NCBI RefSeq assembly: GCF_009905375.1
Contig: NC_133653.1
Location: 88,029,004 to 88,093,003 of the forward strand
Origin: Apium graveolens
Taxonomy: Eukaryota; Streptophyta; Magnoliopsida; Apiales; Apiaceae
Direction: 5' to 3'
Length of the DNA: 64,000 bases
Both the position numbers and the translations under genes were made by a program. Below the pieces are notes generated by a model. The model saw only the letters and a list, made by a program, of their open reading frames with translations. It had not been told where the DNA came from and ran no database searches. Shown piece by piece: positions 1 to 11,972 of this stretch; position 1 is the stretch's first letter, and each line of letters opens with the position of its first letter.

Positions 1-405
1 TTTTCTTCAATCATCCTCAGGCTTCTTTTGGGTCAATGAACCTTTTTAAACTTTAATAATTTTATAAATTGGATAAATAATGTTTTCGCATGTTGATTCG
101 TTTGTTGATACTATTAAACAAGGTTTACATCCTTCTTCCGAAGAAATTTTAAACTTCTCTGTATTAGCGGGTCTACTTGGCCCTCTGAACTAACAATACT
201 GAGTTCAATCAAGTATTCTTCCGGGTAATCTAATACTTATAATAACAAGAACTCAATTAGTAATTTGACAACCAAATTTTAAAACTCATTTTGTGTAAAG
301 ATCTTTTAGAAATTTTGTTGAAAAAATCTATTTCGAAAACTTGTTTTAGAATTTTGAAAATCGAACATTTGGTCGTCCTTACTATATGAGTTGGTTGTTA
401 TTCTC
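1..405 (-). mobile_element. Interior of retrotransposon A, distal piece
   Basis: This is the left flank of solo LTR S. The same host sequence resumes at 2140, because the 5 bases at 401-405 are repeated at 2135-2139. It is assigned to the interior of A, a minus-strand element whose primer-binding site is at 2929-2940. I see no recognisable domain; the region is AT-rich and stop-laden in all frames. It could be degraded gag or non-coding leader. Confidence 0.5.
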
Positions 406-2134
406 TGAAGGGTTTTTAGCACATAAACGCAACGAAAACGTAAATTTAAATCTTAAAAAAAATGAAACCCTCCGCAGGATCCATGCGAAAAATAATATTT
501 AATTCGTAGTTCAGTATGTCTACCTTAAGAAGCTTTACGTTAATGGAAAGATGGAGGTCTTTAATAGCGATCCAAGAACGATGAACGGAAATCCCTAGCA
601 GCTGCTCCTCAAGTGTGAAGCACTCCACCGGTATCCACCAAGAGTACAATGTGATGGAGGAGGAAGAGGTTGAGAGAATTAGTTGCCTCCCTCTTGTTCT
701 ACTTTAGAATTACGGTTAATTATTTGGGTTGAGGCAAATAGGATTTATAATGGTATATTTATAGGCAAAATTTTCAGCTGAAAATTTTCCATAAAATATT
801 ATTATTATTAACCCTTTAATTGATTATTCTTATTAACCAATTAACTAATAATTAAAATACCTTTTAATCATTAATCCCTTTTCTAAACACTTTAGAAAAA
901 TAATTCTCTCACTTGATTTAATTTCCAAAATTAAATTCTTAATTAATAATATTAAGAATTAATTAAATCTCATTTAATCAATTATTAAATCTGCTAATTA
1001 ATTATTTATTTCACAAATAAATAATTACCATCCATTATTAATTAATTTCTCCACCATTAAATCATTATCTTTTATGGTGTGACCTTGTAAGTTCAATATT
1101 AAGCCGATAGTAGAAATAAATAATAATAAAACTATTTTATCATTATTTATATAAATTCTCTAATTCATTAAATATGATTAATTAATAAATTAATCATATT
1201 TATTCTACATCGTGAGGGATACTTCTCAGCATTCGCGACTATCCGGATAATACGAATTCACTGCTTAGAATACCAAGAACCTATTCAATGAGTAGTTACC
1301 GTATAATCAATTCCTTCTACCCTGCAATGTCACGATTAAATACAAGGCATGAAACTTGTGTCAAGCCTATCTTATTTAATCATTTGCTTTCCCATTCACT
1401 ATGCTTAGTTCTATTCAATGTAAATTAGAAACTCCTTTCTAATTTGATTCACTCTGACCAGAGATTCTTGAACTAGCATAAGTGGATCAGGATTGAACAT
1501 TCTTTTCCTTCACTGGAAGGGGTAGATCCTTTATTGATCATACACTATCTTCGTGTACAAATTCCTATACCCAGTAGAGCCCTTATAATTTTCCCTGGAG
1601 AGTAAGAACTAAACCAAAGCATAGTTCAGTGTACACAAGATGACTATGATGACCTCAAGTCTAAGGACACTTGTACAACTATCACTATGTGAACAACTGC
1701 TGACACGTGAGTGAACTCCATCAGTTGTTCAGCTATGTGAGTCATGTTCAGTGAACTTATTCTATAATAAGCACCTACATACTAGCTATAGTGTCACCAC
1801 ACAAATGTCTATGAGAACAGATATCCTTCATAATGAAGCAAGCATAGTATGTACCGATCTTTGCGGATTACTAATTACCAGTTAGTAATCCTACGACCAG
1901 GAAATATTTAAGTTTAGAGTTATCATCTTTTCGGTCTCATTATTATGATCTCATCATAATCCATAAAAAGCTTTACTCTAAACTATGGTATATCTTATTT
2001 AAACACTTAAATAAATAAAGCCCGCAATAAAACCAAAACAAGTCTTTTATTAATATCAATGAAATCAAAACAGATTACATAAAAGTTATTCCTAAATCAT
2101 CATACATGATTGGACTTAGGACACATCTCTTTCA
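406..2134 (-). mobile_element. Solo LTR S (1.73 kb), with TTCTC target duplication
   Basis: Read on the minus strand the unit starts TGAAAGAGATGTGTCC and ends AACCCTTCA, so it has canonical TG...CA ends. The 5 bases TTCTC flank it on both sides (401-405 and 2135-2139). No primer site, coding region or second LTR is present, so it is a solo LTR left by unequal recombination between two LTRs. The terminal sequence resembles a widespread plant copia-type LTR; this is recognition by eye, not a search. The short open frame near its 3' end (minus, 446-649) lies within the LTR and has no family features. Confidence 0.88.
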
Positions 2135-2928
2135 TTCTCTTCAACCAAAACAAGGTACCTAATTGAAGAAATGACCACCTAAGGGTTCATCCATTTCAAT
2201 ATCTCTTCTGCTCTTTATTGAATCCATTTCACCTGCACTAGTCACTGAGAACTTCATTTATTGCTGCATACTATTTCATTCATAGCTCCAACTCCGATGC
2301 TGACAACTGGCACTATCTTTGATGTTTTCATCGTCGTCCCCGATGTCAAATGCTTACTACCTAATTAATGCAATTCGACGGTCTGTCGGTAGATAAGTTT
2401 GCATCTTCTTTAAGTATGACTAATATAGTATATGTCATTCCTTGCACGACGCCCGAAAAATAATAAGAAACCTCTCGCAACGATGGTGCCTTTGAAGGTT
2501 GTAATGTTGGCTTTTCGATAGCTTTAATCGACTCGTTATCTCCAGCCTGGAGCTTGTCCAATTACATACTTCTAAGTTAAATCGTACTAAAACTCATCTA
2601 TCTTTCCTTATATGAAGTTCTTACAAAAATAAATCTCCTCTTTCTTTAAAACCGCATAAAAAGCAGGGTAATTTACCCAGTCTCCGTTGAGCTGTCGTCT
2701 CTTCTCAGCTATAGGATCTAGAACTCAATATATCTATAGTGTCAATATATTCTCCTTCCACTAATCTTAACAATATCCTATCTTACTAATCCATATCGGA
2801 TCTGCTAATCTTAACTCACACTCAACTTGAACTCAAGATGAGTATACCTAGGATCTTTCTTATCTTATATGACTTTTCAATCCTATCTTACTTCCACCTA
2901 TTCTTATTTCAAGGACCAATAACCTGTG
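2135..2928 (-). mobile_element. Interior of retrotransposon A, leader-proximal piece
   Basis: It lies between solo LTR S and the A primer-binding site, so in the minus-strand sense it should contain the untranslated leader and the start of gag. The only open stretch is 66 codons (minus, 2361-2561) with no zinc knuckle or other Gag feature. A is either very decayed or non-autonomous. The first 5 bases (2135-2139) are the second copy of the S target duplication. Confidence 0.5.
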
Positions 2929-2940
2929 GCTCTGATACCA
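2929..2940 (-). promoter_or_regulatory. Primer-binding site of element A (initiator tRNA-Met type)
   Basis: The minus strand reads TGGTATCAGAGC, the standard plant site complementary to the 3' end of initiator methionine tRNA. It lies 2 bases inside the LTR edge at 2943. This fixes A as a minus-strand element and the sequence to the right as its 5' LTR. Confidence 0.85.
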
Positions 2941-2942
2941 AC

Positions 2943-5367
2943 TGTAACATCCCCAAATCCGGGGTCAGGATTGGGTGTCACTAAACAACTTTAAATAATA
3001 TAAACCTGTATATTAAAACAAATATACAGATAACCCCTCATTATTCCGGATCGCTTATAGGTTATGGTATGAAACAAGAATCTAACCTTCTAAAATTACA
3101 ATAACTAAATACAATTTTATTACCTCTTTACTAACTTCCTCGTATTATTTACTCTGACACCTCCAAATTCCTTTAGCTGGGATCTCTCCACTTTTGCTGT
3201 CTATTAAGAGCTATTCACTTTTGTCTTCATTTGATACTGAAAGAAATAAGATTTCAAAAAGCAAGAGTGAGCCAAAAATGCCCAGCAAGTATCATAATTG
3301 GTTTCCAGGTATCAAATCAAAAACTTTTGGAAACAATCTTTAAATGATTTCAAAACACTTTTATTTATTTAAAACAGTTGAGCGAATAAAACCTCGGCCA
3401 TCGTTGGCCTTTAATCATAAATCACATTTTTCTGTAAAAGAACAGTGAACGGTTCACTGATTCATTTCTTGAATCAAATCTTCGTTTGTTTTTGTAACCA
3501 TAACTTTCCAAGAAGGAATGTCGTTAATGGCGATCAACAATAAATTAGACTGGACACTAGAAACCAACATATGCACTATAACCTGCTGATCAGTCAGGAT
3601 ATAGCGCAGATCTATACCCAACTGTATAGACCCACCAACATATAGGGTACCCAGGCAATTATGGCCTAATAATGAAGGGTCCAGCCATCTCTGGCCCTTA
3701 GGGTCCAGCTCATTCCTGGCCCTCATCTTATCCATCCAGTCCGTAGAGTATTTTGATGTCAAATCACTTTGATTTCAAAATATCCTGATTCAGGGTTCGC
3801 AAATAACACGGAACAATAGGTATTTGCTTAAGAGATCAATCGATAATAAAGGAACAATAATGAAGGGTACTTGCATAATTAAGAGTAATTGCAGTGAAAT
3901 ATAAAAATATTTAACTATTCTGAACTTAGAATAGGAATGAAGTATTTGAAGTATATCATAAGAAGGTTTAGAAATACTTGCCTCAATTGATAATCCTCTG
4001 ATCTATAACTATTTGCCATATCACTCAGTCCTGATGTATCTGTATTTCCACTGATAGGCTACCTGACCTTTCTTGTCAATCACCATTTCAGGTTTATCTC
4101 TATTATGAATCCATTCATTTTATTTACTACACGAAAGAAGGCTTTACTTTTATAATCTCAGTCTGGCTTTGAATGCCTCGATCTATATGTATCTATCATA
4201 AAAGATACCATTCAATTAACTGACAATATATAATTGTCTAGTCTATACGTTTATCCTTATCATCTAACCGCCCGATTATAACAGATAAGGATCATCTTTA
4301 ATCATATAAAGTTTAATCGACACGTGGACTCACAATTCACATAACACATACACACAAGGCACGTATCAAATATTTCATATAACATATAACTCAGTTTGTC
4401 AAAACATTCGACTCGGTATGTTCAAAACTGAAATCGAGTAAAAATACAATTTTACGATAATTACGCGACTCAGGAACGTTTACAAAATTAAGAGACCTTT
4501 CAAAATGAAAGATTTTATGACTCGAAAGTATTTTTAATGGAAGTAGAATATTTTTCTGAGTCTAGACGCGTTCATTTCAAATAAACAGACGAACGACCTA
4601 TTTATTATGAATAAAATAAGAATAATTCAATTAATAATAATATTAATTAAATTTTAAATATCTTTATATAACTTTTAAAAGCTCAAAATAATTTTTAAAT
4701 CATTATTTGGCTTGATTATAAATAATTACATTTTATTTAACTATTTATAGATTAAATTAATTAATTAAATAAATTAATTAATTAATTAAATCTATGAATA
4801 TTTAACTAAAATAAATTATAAATAATTAAATCAAATTTAAATTTTTGAAAATAATAAATAAAATAATTTTATGGAATTAGAAATAATTTAGTTAATTATT
4901 TAAATAATTAACTAAATTAATTTTGAATTTAAAAACAATTTCTAGAATTTAGAATTGATTTTTAAATTATTTATTTTAAAAGAAATTGACAGAAACAGAT
5001 TTTCCAGTTTGGTTTTGGGGAAATATAGGTCAAAATCAGGTCGTACATTCTTGGAAATGGGTGATGAGGAACCCAACCGGATCCCCCCAAGAACAGCCCA
5101 CCGGAAAAACGAAGAAGACGACCGAAAAATATCCGGCCGCCGTCAACCCGATTCCTGCGCCTTCCCGGGGTTAAAATAGCGTCGATTTCCCCCGGTTTTC
5201 CATCCAAACCTGTTCTAAATCCTTCCCCAAGCTCCTGCGAATCCAGAAAACACAACAACAACAGCGAACATCACCGGAATCACCATCTCCGACCAATTCG
5301 AACCGGAGTTTAAGCTTTTCGGTGAAAAAATCGATTTTGTTGAATCCTCAACCAAAATTAACGAAAT
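2943..5367 (-). repeat. 5' LTR of element A, first segment
   Basis: The left edge reads TGTAACATCCCCAAATCC, the complement of an LTR 3' end (...GTTACA). It belongs to the same family as the solo LTR at 56657-60637. Long blocks match, for example around 4400-4620 against 58590-58800, including shared TCTAGACGCGTTC. The segment stops where element B is inserted; GAAAT at 5363-5367 is repeated at 24254-24258. The copy at 56657 predicts a full LTR near 4 kb. The open frames at 3454-3762, 4955-5179 and 4971-5261 are LTR sequence without domain features. A locally GC-richer patch lies at 5060-5280. Confidence 0.82.
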
Positions 5368-5826
5368 TGATAGGGAATAAAATAAACCCAGAGTGCGTAA
5401 TTAATATCGCATTAATTATATCAGAATTGGGGTGACAGGTAGGCCCATTTGAAAGGGCCCAAAACCCTGAATATTAATTAATTTCGTAATTAATTAATAA
5501 GGGATAAGTCAGCTGTTAAGATAAGTCCTAGTATGGAAATAAATCCTTGTAGATTGGCCTCCAAGGAACCTCATGGGATAAGGAATCAGTTTCCTACCTC
5601 TTAGGACTTCGAAGTTCATTCTAATTCAGAGACTTGTCCACCAAGTCTCCTAGATCTAGTCCAATTCAAGGACTTTCATTATCTATATAAGGGGCCTCAC
5701 CCCACAGATCAGAACTACATTTTTTGACTTGATCCTAACACAAGAGTAGTCAAATCGAGCCTCGAAGCTCACGTACCCTAGTAATATATACAGCAATTAA
5801 TATACCTTAGTTTTTAATCCATAACA
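5368..5826 (+). repeat. 5' LTR of B (459 bp)
   Basis: It begins TGATAGGGAATAAAATAAAC and ends CCATAACA. It aligns to the 3' LTR at 23744-24253, which is 51 bases longer. The extra sequence in the 3' copy lies after the shared TTTTTTGACT(T/C)GATC, near 5735. The TATA motif is at 5683-5691. Confidence 0.93.
5683..5691 (+). promoter_or_regulatory. TATA box in the B LTR
   Basis: CTATATAAG, followed by GGGCCTCACCCC, conserved exactly in the 3' LTR (24059-24067). This is the likely core promoter for the sense genomic transcript of B. Confidence 0.6.
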
Positions 5827-5828
5827 TT

Positions 5829-5844
5829 TCGCGCCGTCTCTGGA
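5829..5844 (+). promoter_or_regulatory. Primer-binding site region of B
   Basis: GCGCCGTCTCTGGA follows the LTR end after 4 to 5 bases. It resembles the (T)GGCGCCGT-type sites of Tat and Athila elements rather than the initiator-Met type used by the other elements here. The exact tRNA cannot be named by eye. Confidence 0.6.
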
Positions 5845-5861
5845 ACAGCACAACAACAGCC

Positions 5862-7765
5862 ATGGCGAGAACATGGAGAGGAAACAGCGCCCTTAAAGGA
5901 GGAACACCAGCGGGGACGACCCAAACGATTTTGTCAATGGGGGAGATACCTCCGCATTCAACCTATGCCGCCACCCAAGGAGGAGCCCGGGTAGTGGCAA
6001 CTGAACCTCAGCCTCAAGGGACGATTCCCCCGGCTCCTCAAGGGATGAATTCTCAACTTCAACAGATACATATACCTGTAAATTCTCGACCCGTTGGGTA
6101 GGAGTATTCAACTATTGTGACCACTAACCCCCCTTATGGGATGCCCCTTTACCCCGAGGCTGGAGATAGTGGACATGCTAATAAGAGTGAAGCACAAGGG
6201 CAGACTCCCCAATATATACGAGGTTTGGCTCCTATCCCTGAGGATCAAGAATTTTATGATCCTTATACTGAGAGGGACTCTGAATCTTTGGATGATGATG
6301 TGGCCCCAAGAAGGAGACGTGCTGGTAAAGAGCCGATGCCTGATGGTAACCAGCGTTTTAGGAGCACCCAAGAGACGAATCCCCAAGAAGTGCAGGAGAG
6401 GATCAAGGATCACGAGACTGAGATTCAAAGGTTGAAGCGCGACTTGGAGGTACACCAGACCTCCAGACCCCCACTACCTCTAAGGGGGAGAAATCATCCT
6501 CCAATCATAGACTTGGATGGTCCGTTACAGAGAAGGGTTGTTGTCCCGAGGGCTGATCCAAGTAATCTTCTTCCCCTAGGAGATCCTGATGATCCTACTC
6601 CACCATTCACTAAGGAGATAATGGGTGCCCATATCTCAAGGAAGTTCAAGATGCCCACTATCAAAGCTTATGATGGCACTGGAGATCCCGCTAATCATGT
6701 TAGGACATTCTCTAATGCACTGTTGTTGCAGCCCGTGAATGACGCTATTAAGTGTCGAGCCTTTCCCAAAACCCTGTCTGGAATGGCTCAAAGATGGTAT
6801 AGCCGTTTGCCCCCTAACTCTATTGGATCCTTCAGAGAGTTAAGTCAGGCTTTTATTAAGCTATTCATCAGCGGGAGAGTGCATGAGAAAAGTTCAGCAT
6901 CCCTAATGAGCATTGTGCAGGGAGCAAAAGAGTCCTTGAGGGATTATCTGAATCGTTTCACCAAGGAAGCCTTGAAAGTCCCATACCTTGACAACAAGGT
7001 AGCTATGATAGCACTGCAACAAGGAACTAGGGACGAGTTCTTCAAGAGGTCATTGGCCAAGCGCCCCCTGAGAGTATGTTGCAGCTCCAACATAGGGCCG
7101 GGAAGTACATCAAAGTAGGGGGAAGACAGTAGTAAACAACGAGTCCGCTGGAGACAAGAAGCGAAAGACTGATCTTGAATATATTGCTAAAGACAAGTAT
7201 CCTAGAACTGAGCAAAACCCTGATTCAACCCCGAAGAAGGGAGGACCTGGGCAAAAGTTCACTGAATATGCTAAGTTGAATGTTCCTAGAAGCCAAATCT
7301 TGATGGAAATCGAGAAAGATAGAGATGTCCGTTGGCCTAAACCTCTGAAGGTTGATCCTACCAAGCTAGATAAGAGCAAATATTGCATATTTCACAAGGA
7401 TGCTGGTCATGACACCGATGAGTGTAGAAAGTTGAAAGATGAAATGGAGTTCCTCATTCGAAAAGGAAGATTGAGTAAGTACACTGGAGATGGAGGAGAT
7501 AGGAACAACAATGGAAGAAAGAACTTTGAAGATCGTAGGAGGGACCAAGACGATCTGGGGTGGAATCCCCAGCCTAGGGGACCGTTTATAAATGTAATCT
7601 ATGGAGGACCTCGACCCCGAGGGCCTGCGATAAACACAATTTTTGGAGGACCAACTGCTGCTGGATTATCCAGGAACTCCAGGAAAGCGTATACCAGAGA
7701 AGTTATGCATATTGTTGGGGAAGCCCCGAAGAGGGCCAGGACAGGAGTAACAATAGCATTTGATG
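5862..7765 (+). pseudogene. gag: Gag polyprotein of B, broken
   Basis: The frame starts at ATG 5862, 35 bases after the LTR. It is one frame to 7118, except for a single TAG at 6099-6101 after which the same frame continues. The N-terminal part is proline and glutamine rich. The capsid-like region follows at about 6640-7060 (motifs YDGTGDPANH, MAQRWYSRLP and LRDYLNRFTKEA), the usual plant retrotransposon Gag domain. A frameshift near 7065 moves the frame. It resumes and is open from about 7160 to 7872, containing a CX3HX4HX4C-like motif (CIFHKDAGHDTDEC, about 7384-7425) that replaces the usual CCHC knuckle in this lineage. Gag would form the cytoplasmic virus-like particle. This copy is a pseudogene. 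Confidence 0.85.
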
Positions 7766-8345
7766 ATTCTGTCTTGGAGGGTGTAAAATTTCCTCATGAC
7801 GACCCGCTGGTCATAACACCAATAATAGGGAACAGCCCGGTAAATAGGGTCTTTGTAGATAACGGTGCCTGAGTGGAAATTTACCTCCATGATACCTTTT
7901 AAGTATGGGTTACAATGATTCTCAACTAACCCCGACTGATATGCCAATATATGGATTTGCGGGTGTGGAGTGCCCCATGGAAGGGATAATTAGGTTGCCA
8001 ACAACCATAGGTCAGGAACCAAGGAAAGTAACTTAGATGTTGGACTTTGTGGTGGTGAAGGCTAGTTCAACTTACAATGCGATCATGGGAAGAACATGAA
8101 TAAATGCCTTCAAGGCAGTCCCTTCCTCATACCATTCAGTGATGAAGTTTCCCACTCGGAATGGGATTGAAAAAGAGAGAGGAGATCAAAAGATTGCAAG
8201 GAATTGTTATGTGGCCTCTCTTAGGGCAGATGGAGTTGGGGGGCATGTTCTGCCAATTGAAGATAAGGATATCCGAGAGAATGATGAGAAAAGATGGAAG
8301 CCAGTAGAAGACTAGGTTTCGGTTCCTTTAGCCCCCGAGAATCCT
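7766..8345 (+). pseudogene. Aspartic protease of B, broken
   Basis: The protease region follows the Gag frame. The active-site block reads VFVDNGA at about 7847-7869 and is cut by a TGA at 7870-7872. Downstream peptides PIYGFAGVECPMEG and TYNAIMGRT, in the frames after 7900, match the flap and C-terminal ILG-type motifs of Ty3 proteases. Several more stops follow, including one near 8031, so no active enzyme can be made. The enzyme would cleave the Gag-Pol polyprotein. Confidence 0.75.
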
Positions 8346-8351
8346 GAGAAA

Positions 8352-8605
8352 GTGACTTTCTTTGGAGCCACACTAGAGGAGCCCCTTAAAGGGAAGTTGG
8401 TGAAATTTTTGCAAGAAAATAGTGATGTGTTTGAATGGTCAGCAGCTGATATGCCAGGCATAGACCCGGAACTGATTACTCACAAGCTGAATGTAGATCC
8501 GAATCGGAAGACAGTGAAGCAAAAGAAAAGAAGTTTTGCTCCAGAGAGGTAAGAAGCTATAAAACAGGAAGTAGAGAAGCTCTTAGAGGCTGATTTCATT
8601 GAAGA
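8352..8605 (+). pseudogene. Reverse transcriptase of B, N-terminal part before insertion C
   Basis: The open frame contains DVFEWSAADMPGIDPELITH, the conserved lead-in of Ty3 RT in this lineage, followed by HKLNVDP and KRSFAPER. A TAA at 8550-8552 interrupts it, then the frame continues to EADFIED at 8605. Element C enters here; the RT frame resumes at 16981-16986 with QFPEWLANPV. The break is in the fingers region, before the catalytic motifs. Confidence 0.82.
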
Positions 8606-9173
8606 TGTTAGATATATTAGAGATGTCTTGTCTAATATAATTTGTGTTTAGTTTTCAGAACTTAACAACAGGACATATCAGGACTTACTGAAATCAGGAC
8701 TTACTGAAATCAGGACTTAAGGTCATATCAGAACTTAAAGTCATATCAGAACTTAAGTACGGGAAGACTTTCATATAAGGAAGGAAGCTGATTTATCGTA
8801 GAAGATCTGGACTAAAACAATAGAAGATATGCATGGAAAGAGTTAGAAGGCTGGAAGACTTGTAGAAGATGTCTGATTGTTGTATTTTAGAAGACAGAAT
8901 TGTATTCCATATCAATTAGAATATATCTTGTAACTGTGTACTATATAAACACAGACTTAGGGTTCACATTATATATGTTATCATTATCGAGAAAATTATA
9001 TATTGTAACCTAGCAGCTCTTAGTGATATAGTTCATCACTGAGAGAGAACAACAGTTCTTATTGTAACAGAGTTTATTTAATATACTTGATCTTTGTTAC
9101 ATACTTGTGTTATATCGATTTGATTGTATTAACATTGTATTCAACCCCTTCTACAGTGTTGTGTGACCTAACA
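8606..9173 (+). repeat. 5' LTR of C (568 bp)
   Basis: TG...CA ends, TATA box at 8941-8949, and the copia-type tail TTCAACCCCTTCTACAGTG before the end. Near 8680-8755 it holds several copies of a 12 to 18 base motif (TCAGGACTTA / TATCAGAACTTA), one more than in the 3' LTR. Confidence 0.92.
8941..8949 (+). promoter_or_regulatory. TATA box in the C LTR
   Basis: CTATATAAA followed by CACAGACTTAGGG. The same motif is in the 3' LTR near 16747. D has TATATAAA at the matching place (about 25416); E has CTACATAAA, an altered box. Confidence 0.6.
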
Positions 9174-9175
9174 AG

Positions 9176-9187
9176 TGGTATCAGAGC
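9176..9187 (+). promoter_or_regulatory. Primer-binding site of C (initiator tRNA-Met type)
   Basis: TGGTATCAGAGC two bases after the LTR end at 9173. Confidence 0.9.
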
Positions 9188-9227
9188 TTATCTGTTAACA
9201 CACATATAGTAAAAGATCCAAACAATC

Positions 9228-11560
9228 ATGTCTAAAGAAACACAAACTCCAACCAAGCCCACCAAAACTCAAGAGACTCAAAACACCCAAACCCACAGTA
9301 AATATGAGACTATTAGGATTCCCATATTGAGACCTTCTGAGTATCCCATATGGAAAGTGAAGATGGCTATATTTCTGGAAGCTACAGATCCAGAATACCT
9401 TGACAGGATTAATGAAGGACCACATAAGCCTACCAAGCTCTCTGTTGTAGTTGCAGATCAACCAGCAAAGACCATACCAAAGGAGAAAAGTGAGTACACA
9501 GCTAAAGATATCTCATATATTGCCAAGGATGAAAGGGTAAGGCATTTGCTGCATAGTGCCATTGATAATGTCACGTCAAACAGGGTAATTAATTGCAAGA
9601 TTGCAAAGGAGATATGGGATGCTTTAGAAATAAGGTGCCAAGGAACTGATGCAATCAAAAAGAACAGGAGGACTATACTCACTCAAGAGTATGAGCACTT
9701 TGACTAAAAAGCTGATGAGTCTTTAATTGAATTATATGACAAGTTTGTCAAACTCTTGATTGATCTATCACTGGTGGACAAGGAATATGATCTTGAAGAT
9801 TCAAATCTAATATTCCTTTTAGCTCTTCCTGACAATTGGGATTTGAAGTCTACTACCATAAGAGATAACTATGACCTTACTGAAACTACTCTTGATGAAA
9901 TTTATGGTATGCTCAAGACTTATGAACTTGAGATGGATCAAAGGAGCAAGAGGCATGGAAGAAAGTCAAGGACAGTTGTTCTTAATGTTGAGGAGGAATT
10001 TTCTAAATTTACTGCCTCAAAAAGGGGCAAAGGAAAGGCTCTCATAATAAAGTCTGATTCAGAGTCATCATATTCTGATGATGATAACTCAGAAACTGAA
10101 AGTTTACCTGAAATGGATGCTGATGTAGAGATGATGCAAATGTGTGCTCTAATGTTGAAGGGTATCTCAAAGATTGCCTACAGGAAATTCAGAAAGGGCA
10201 AGAAGTTTTTTGGAAAGGTAGAAGTTCTGATAAGAAAGGGTTCAGAAAGTCTGAAGGCAAAGGAGGAAAGTCTGACAGAGGAGACAACTCAAATGTCAAA
10301 TGCTACAATTGTGGTGAAAGAGGCCACATATCTCCTGACTGCAAGAAAGGAAAAAGTGATAAACGCAAGGCACTTGTCACAAAGAAGAAAAGCTGGACAG
10401 ACACTTCAGATTCTGAAGATGAGGTGAACTATGCCTTGATGGAAAATTCTGATAGCAGCCCTGAGAGTGCTGAATTGAAGGTACCTCAAACAACTTATGC
10501 ATTTCATACTGATGATATTACTGAGTTGAGATTATATCTTAAGACCATGTTTATTAGTTATAGAGATCAGACTTTAACATGTGAAAGATTAACTTCTGAA
10601 AATCTTGCTTTTAAAAAGAGAAATGATTATTTAGAAAAAGAGTTAGTTATGTTCCATCAAACTCAAAAAGAAAGAGATGATGCCTTTTATGTTAGAGATG
10701 AAGTGCTAAAATTGATTGAATCTCTAAAAACTGAGTTAGAAAAGGAAAGAGAGATTATCAGAACTTGGACTAACTCTAGCAGAACAACTCAGAATTTGTT
10801 AAGTAGTGGAAACTGGAAAGAGGGTTTAGGTTATAGAGAAGATAAAAGTGAAAAAGGAACTGAACAAATTGAGCCAATTGTTGTTAAACAGACTGCTAAG
10901 CCAAAGGTAAATCCTGTTAAGTTTGTAACAAAAACTGTAAAGTCTGATTCTGAAAAGATGAAAGAGTCTAGGACAGAAGTCAAAGAAAAGTCAACTTCTG
11001 AAAAATTAATACAGGATAAACGAGCTGAAGTTAACATAAGCTTAATGACAAAGAAACAGCTTAAGCATAAGTTGAAAGAGTTTAGAAATGTAAACAAGGT
11101 CAAGGAAGCTAGGAAAAATAAGAATCAAAAGGAAGGTGTGAATTAAAGCAATAATTATATGCCTGTTCCTAATGCTCCTAGAAAAAATGTTATAACTGTG
11201 GAAACTCTAACCATCTTTCTTCTTTTTGCAGGAAAAATAAAGATATAAACTCTTTACCTCCTAAATCAGGAGTTAAGAGTCAGTCTGTTAGGTTTAAACC
11301 ATAAATCCTTGTTTTCATTGTGGTAGTTTATGGAATTCCATTTATACTTGTAAGGAATATCATAGTCTGTACTATGGTTATTATGAAATAAAACCTTCTT
11401 TAAAGAAAGTTAGCATTATTCCTTCTAGTGTAAGTTCTGGAGCAAAGTCTGATACTGTAAATTCTGATAAACAACATGTTAGCATAAACTCTAGAATTAA
11501 ATCCGCTGCAAATGCTAACAAACTTAATAAGGCCAAAGATCCAAGCAAGTCTGGGTCCTT
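9228..11560 (+). pseudogene. gag: Gag of C, long SIRE-type, broken
   Basis: It starts at ATG 9228 (MSKETQTPTK). The frame has a TAA at 9705-9707 and continues in frame to about 10200, then a one-base frameshift leads to the frame open to 11146. The N-terminal half (FLEATDPEYLDRI, KEIWDALE, LTQEYEHFD) matches the copia Gag (UBN2-like) domain. A CCHC knuckle CYNCGERGHISPDC is at 10301-10342. Next come a coiled-coil-like segment (about 10600-10760) and the TWTNSS...KEGLGY block typical of SIRE Gag. A second knuckle (CYNCGNSNHLSSFC, 11188-11229) and a third (11310-11351, with its His changed to Asn) follow. The stop at 11144-11146 is absent from the D copy. Not functional. Confidence 0.86.
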
Positions 11561-11569
11561 AAAACTAAT

Positions 11570-11972
11570 TATTGGTGGTCTTTGTGATTGCAGGGCAACA
11601 GGAAAAACATCCTAGTTCTTGATAGTGGATGTTCAGGACATATGACTGGAAATAAAGCCCTGCTATTAGACTTTATGGAGAAAGATGGCCCAGGAGTTTC
11701 GTATGGAGATGGCAACATGGGAAAATCTCTAGGATATGGAAATATCAATCTTGGGAATGTCATCATTGAATCAGTAGCTCTTGTCTCAGGACTTAAACAC
11801 AATCTGCTAAGTGTGAGTCAAATCTGTGACAGGGTTATCATGCAGATTTCTTTGAAGAACACTGTGAAGTTGTAAGCAATTCCACAGGAAAAGTGGTTCT
11901 GAAAGTTATAGGCATGGTAACATTTATGAAGCCAGACTTTCAACAAGTTCTGATGGTTCTGCAATCTGTCTG
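11570..11972 (+). pseudogene. Protease region of C
   Basis: An open frame from about 11588 to 11875 contains LDSGCSGHMTGN (near 11613-11650), the DSG active site and following motif of copia proteases. The SGLKHNLLSVSQICD block characteristic of the copia protease to integrase linker follows. The frame is then lost by a small deletion near 11835 and ends at 11875. The protease would act in cis on the polyprotein. Confidence 0.8.

Noticed and set aside
446..649. 67-codon minus-strand frame near the end of solo LTR S
   Set aside because: Lies wholly inside the LTR, has no domain features, and such frames recur by chance in this LTR type.
3454..3762. 102-codon minus-strand frame in the A LTR
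   Set aside because: Inside LTR sequence, with no matching open frame in the sibling LTR at 56657-60637.
4955..5261. GC-richer patch with overlapping frames on both strands, possible host exon
   Set aside because: The patch is within the LTR of A; the sibling solo LTR has a similar GC-richer patch near 58900-59000, so it is LTR sequence.
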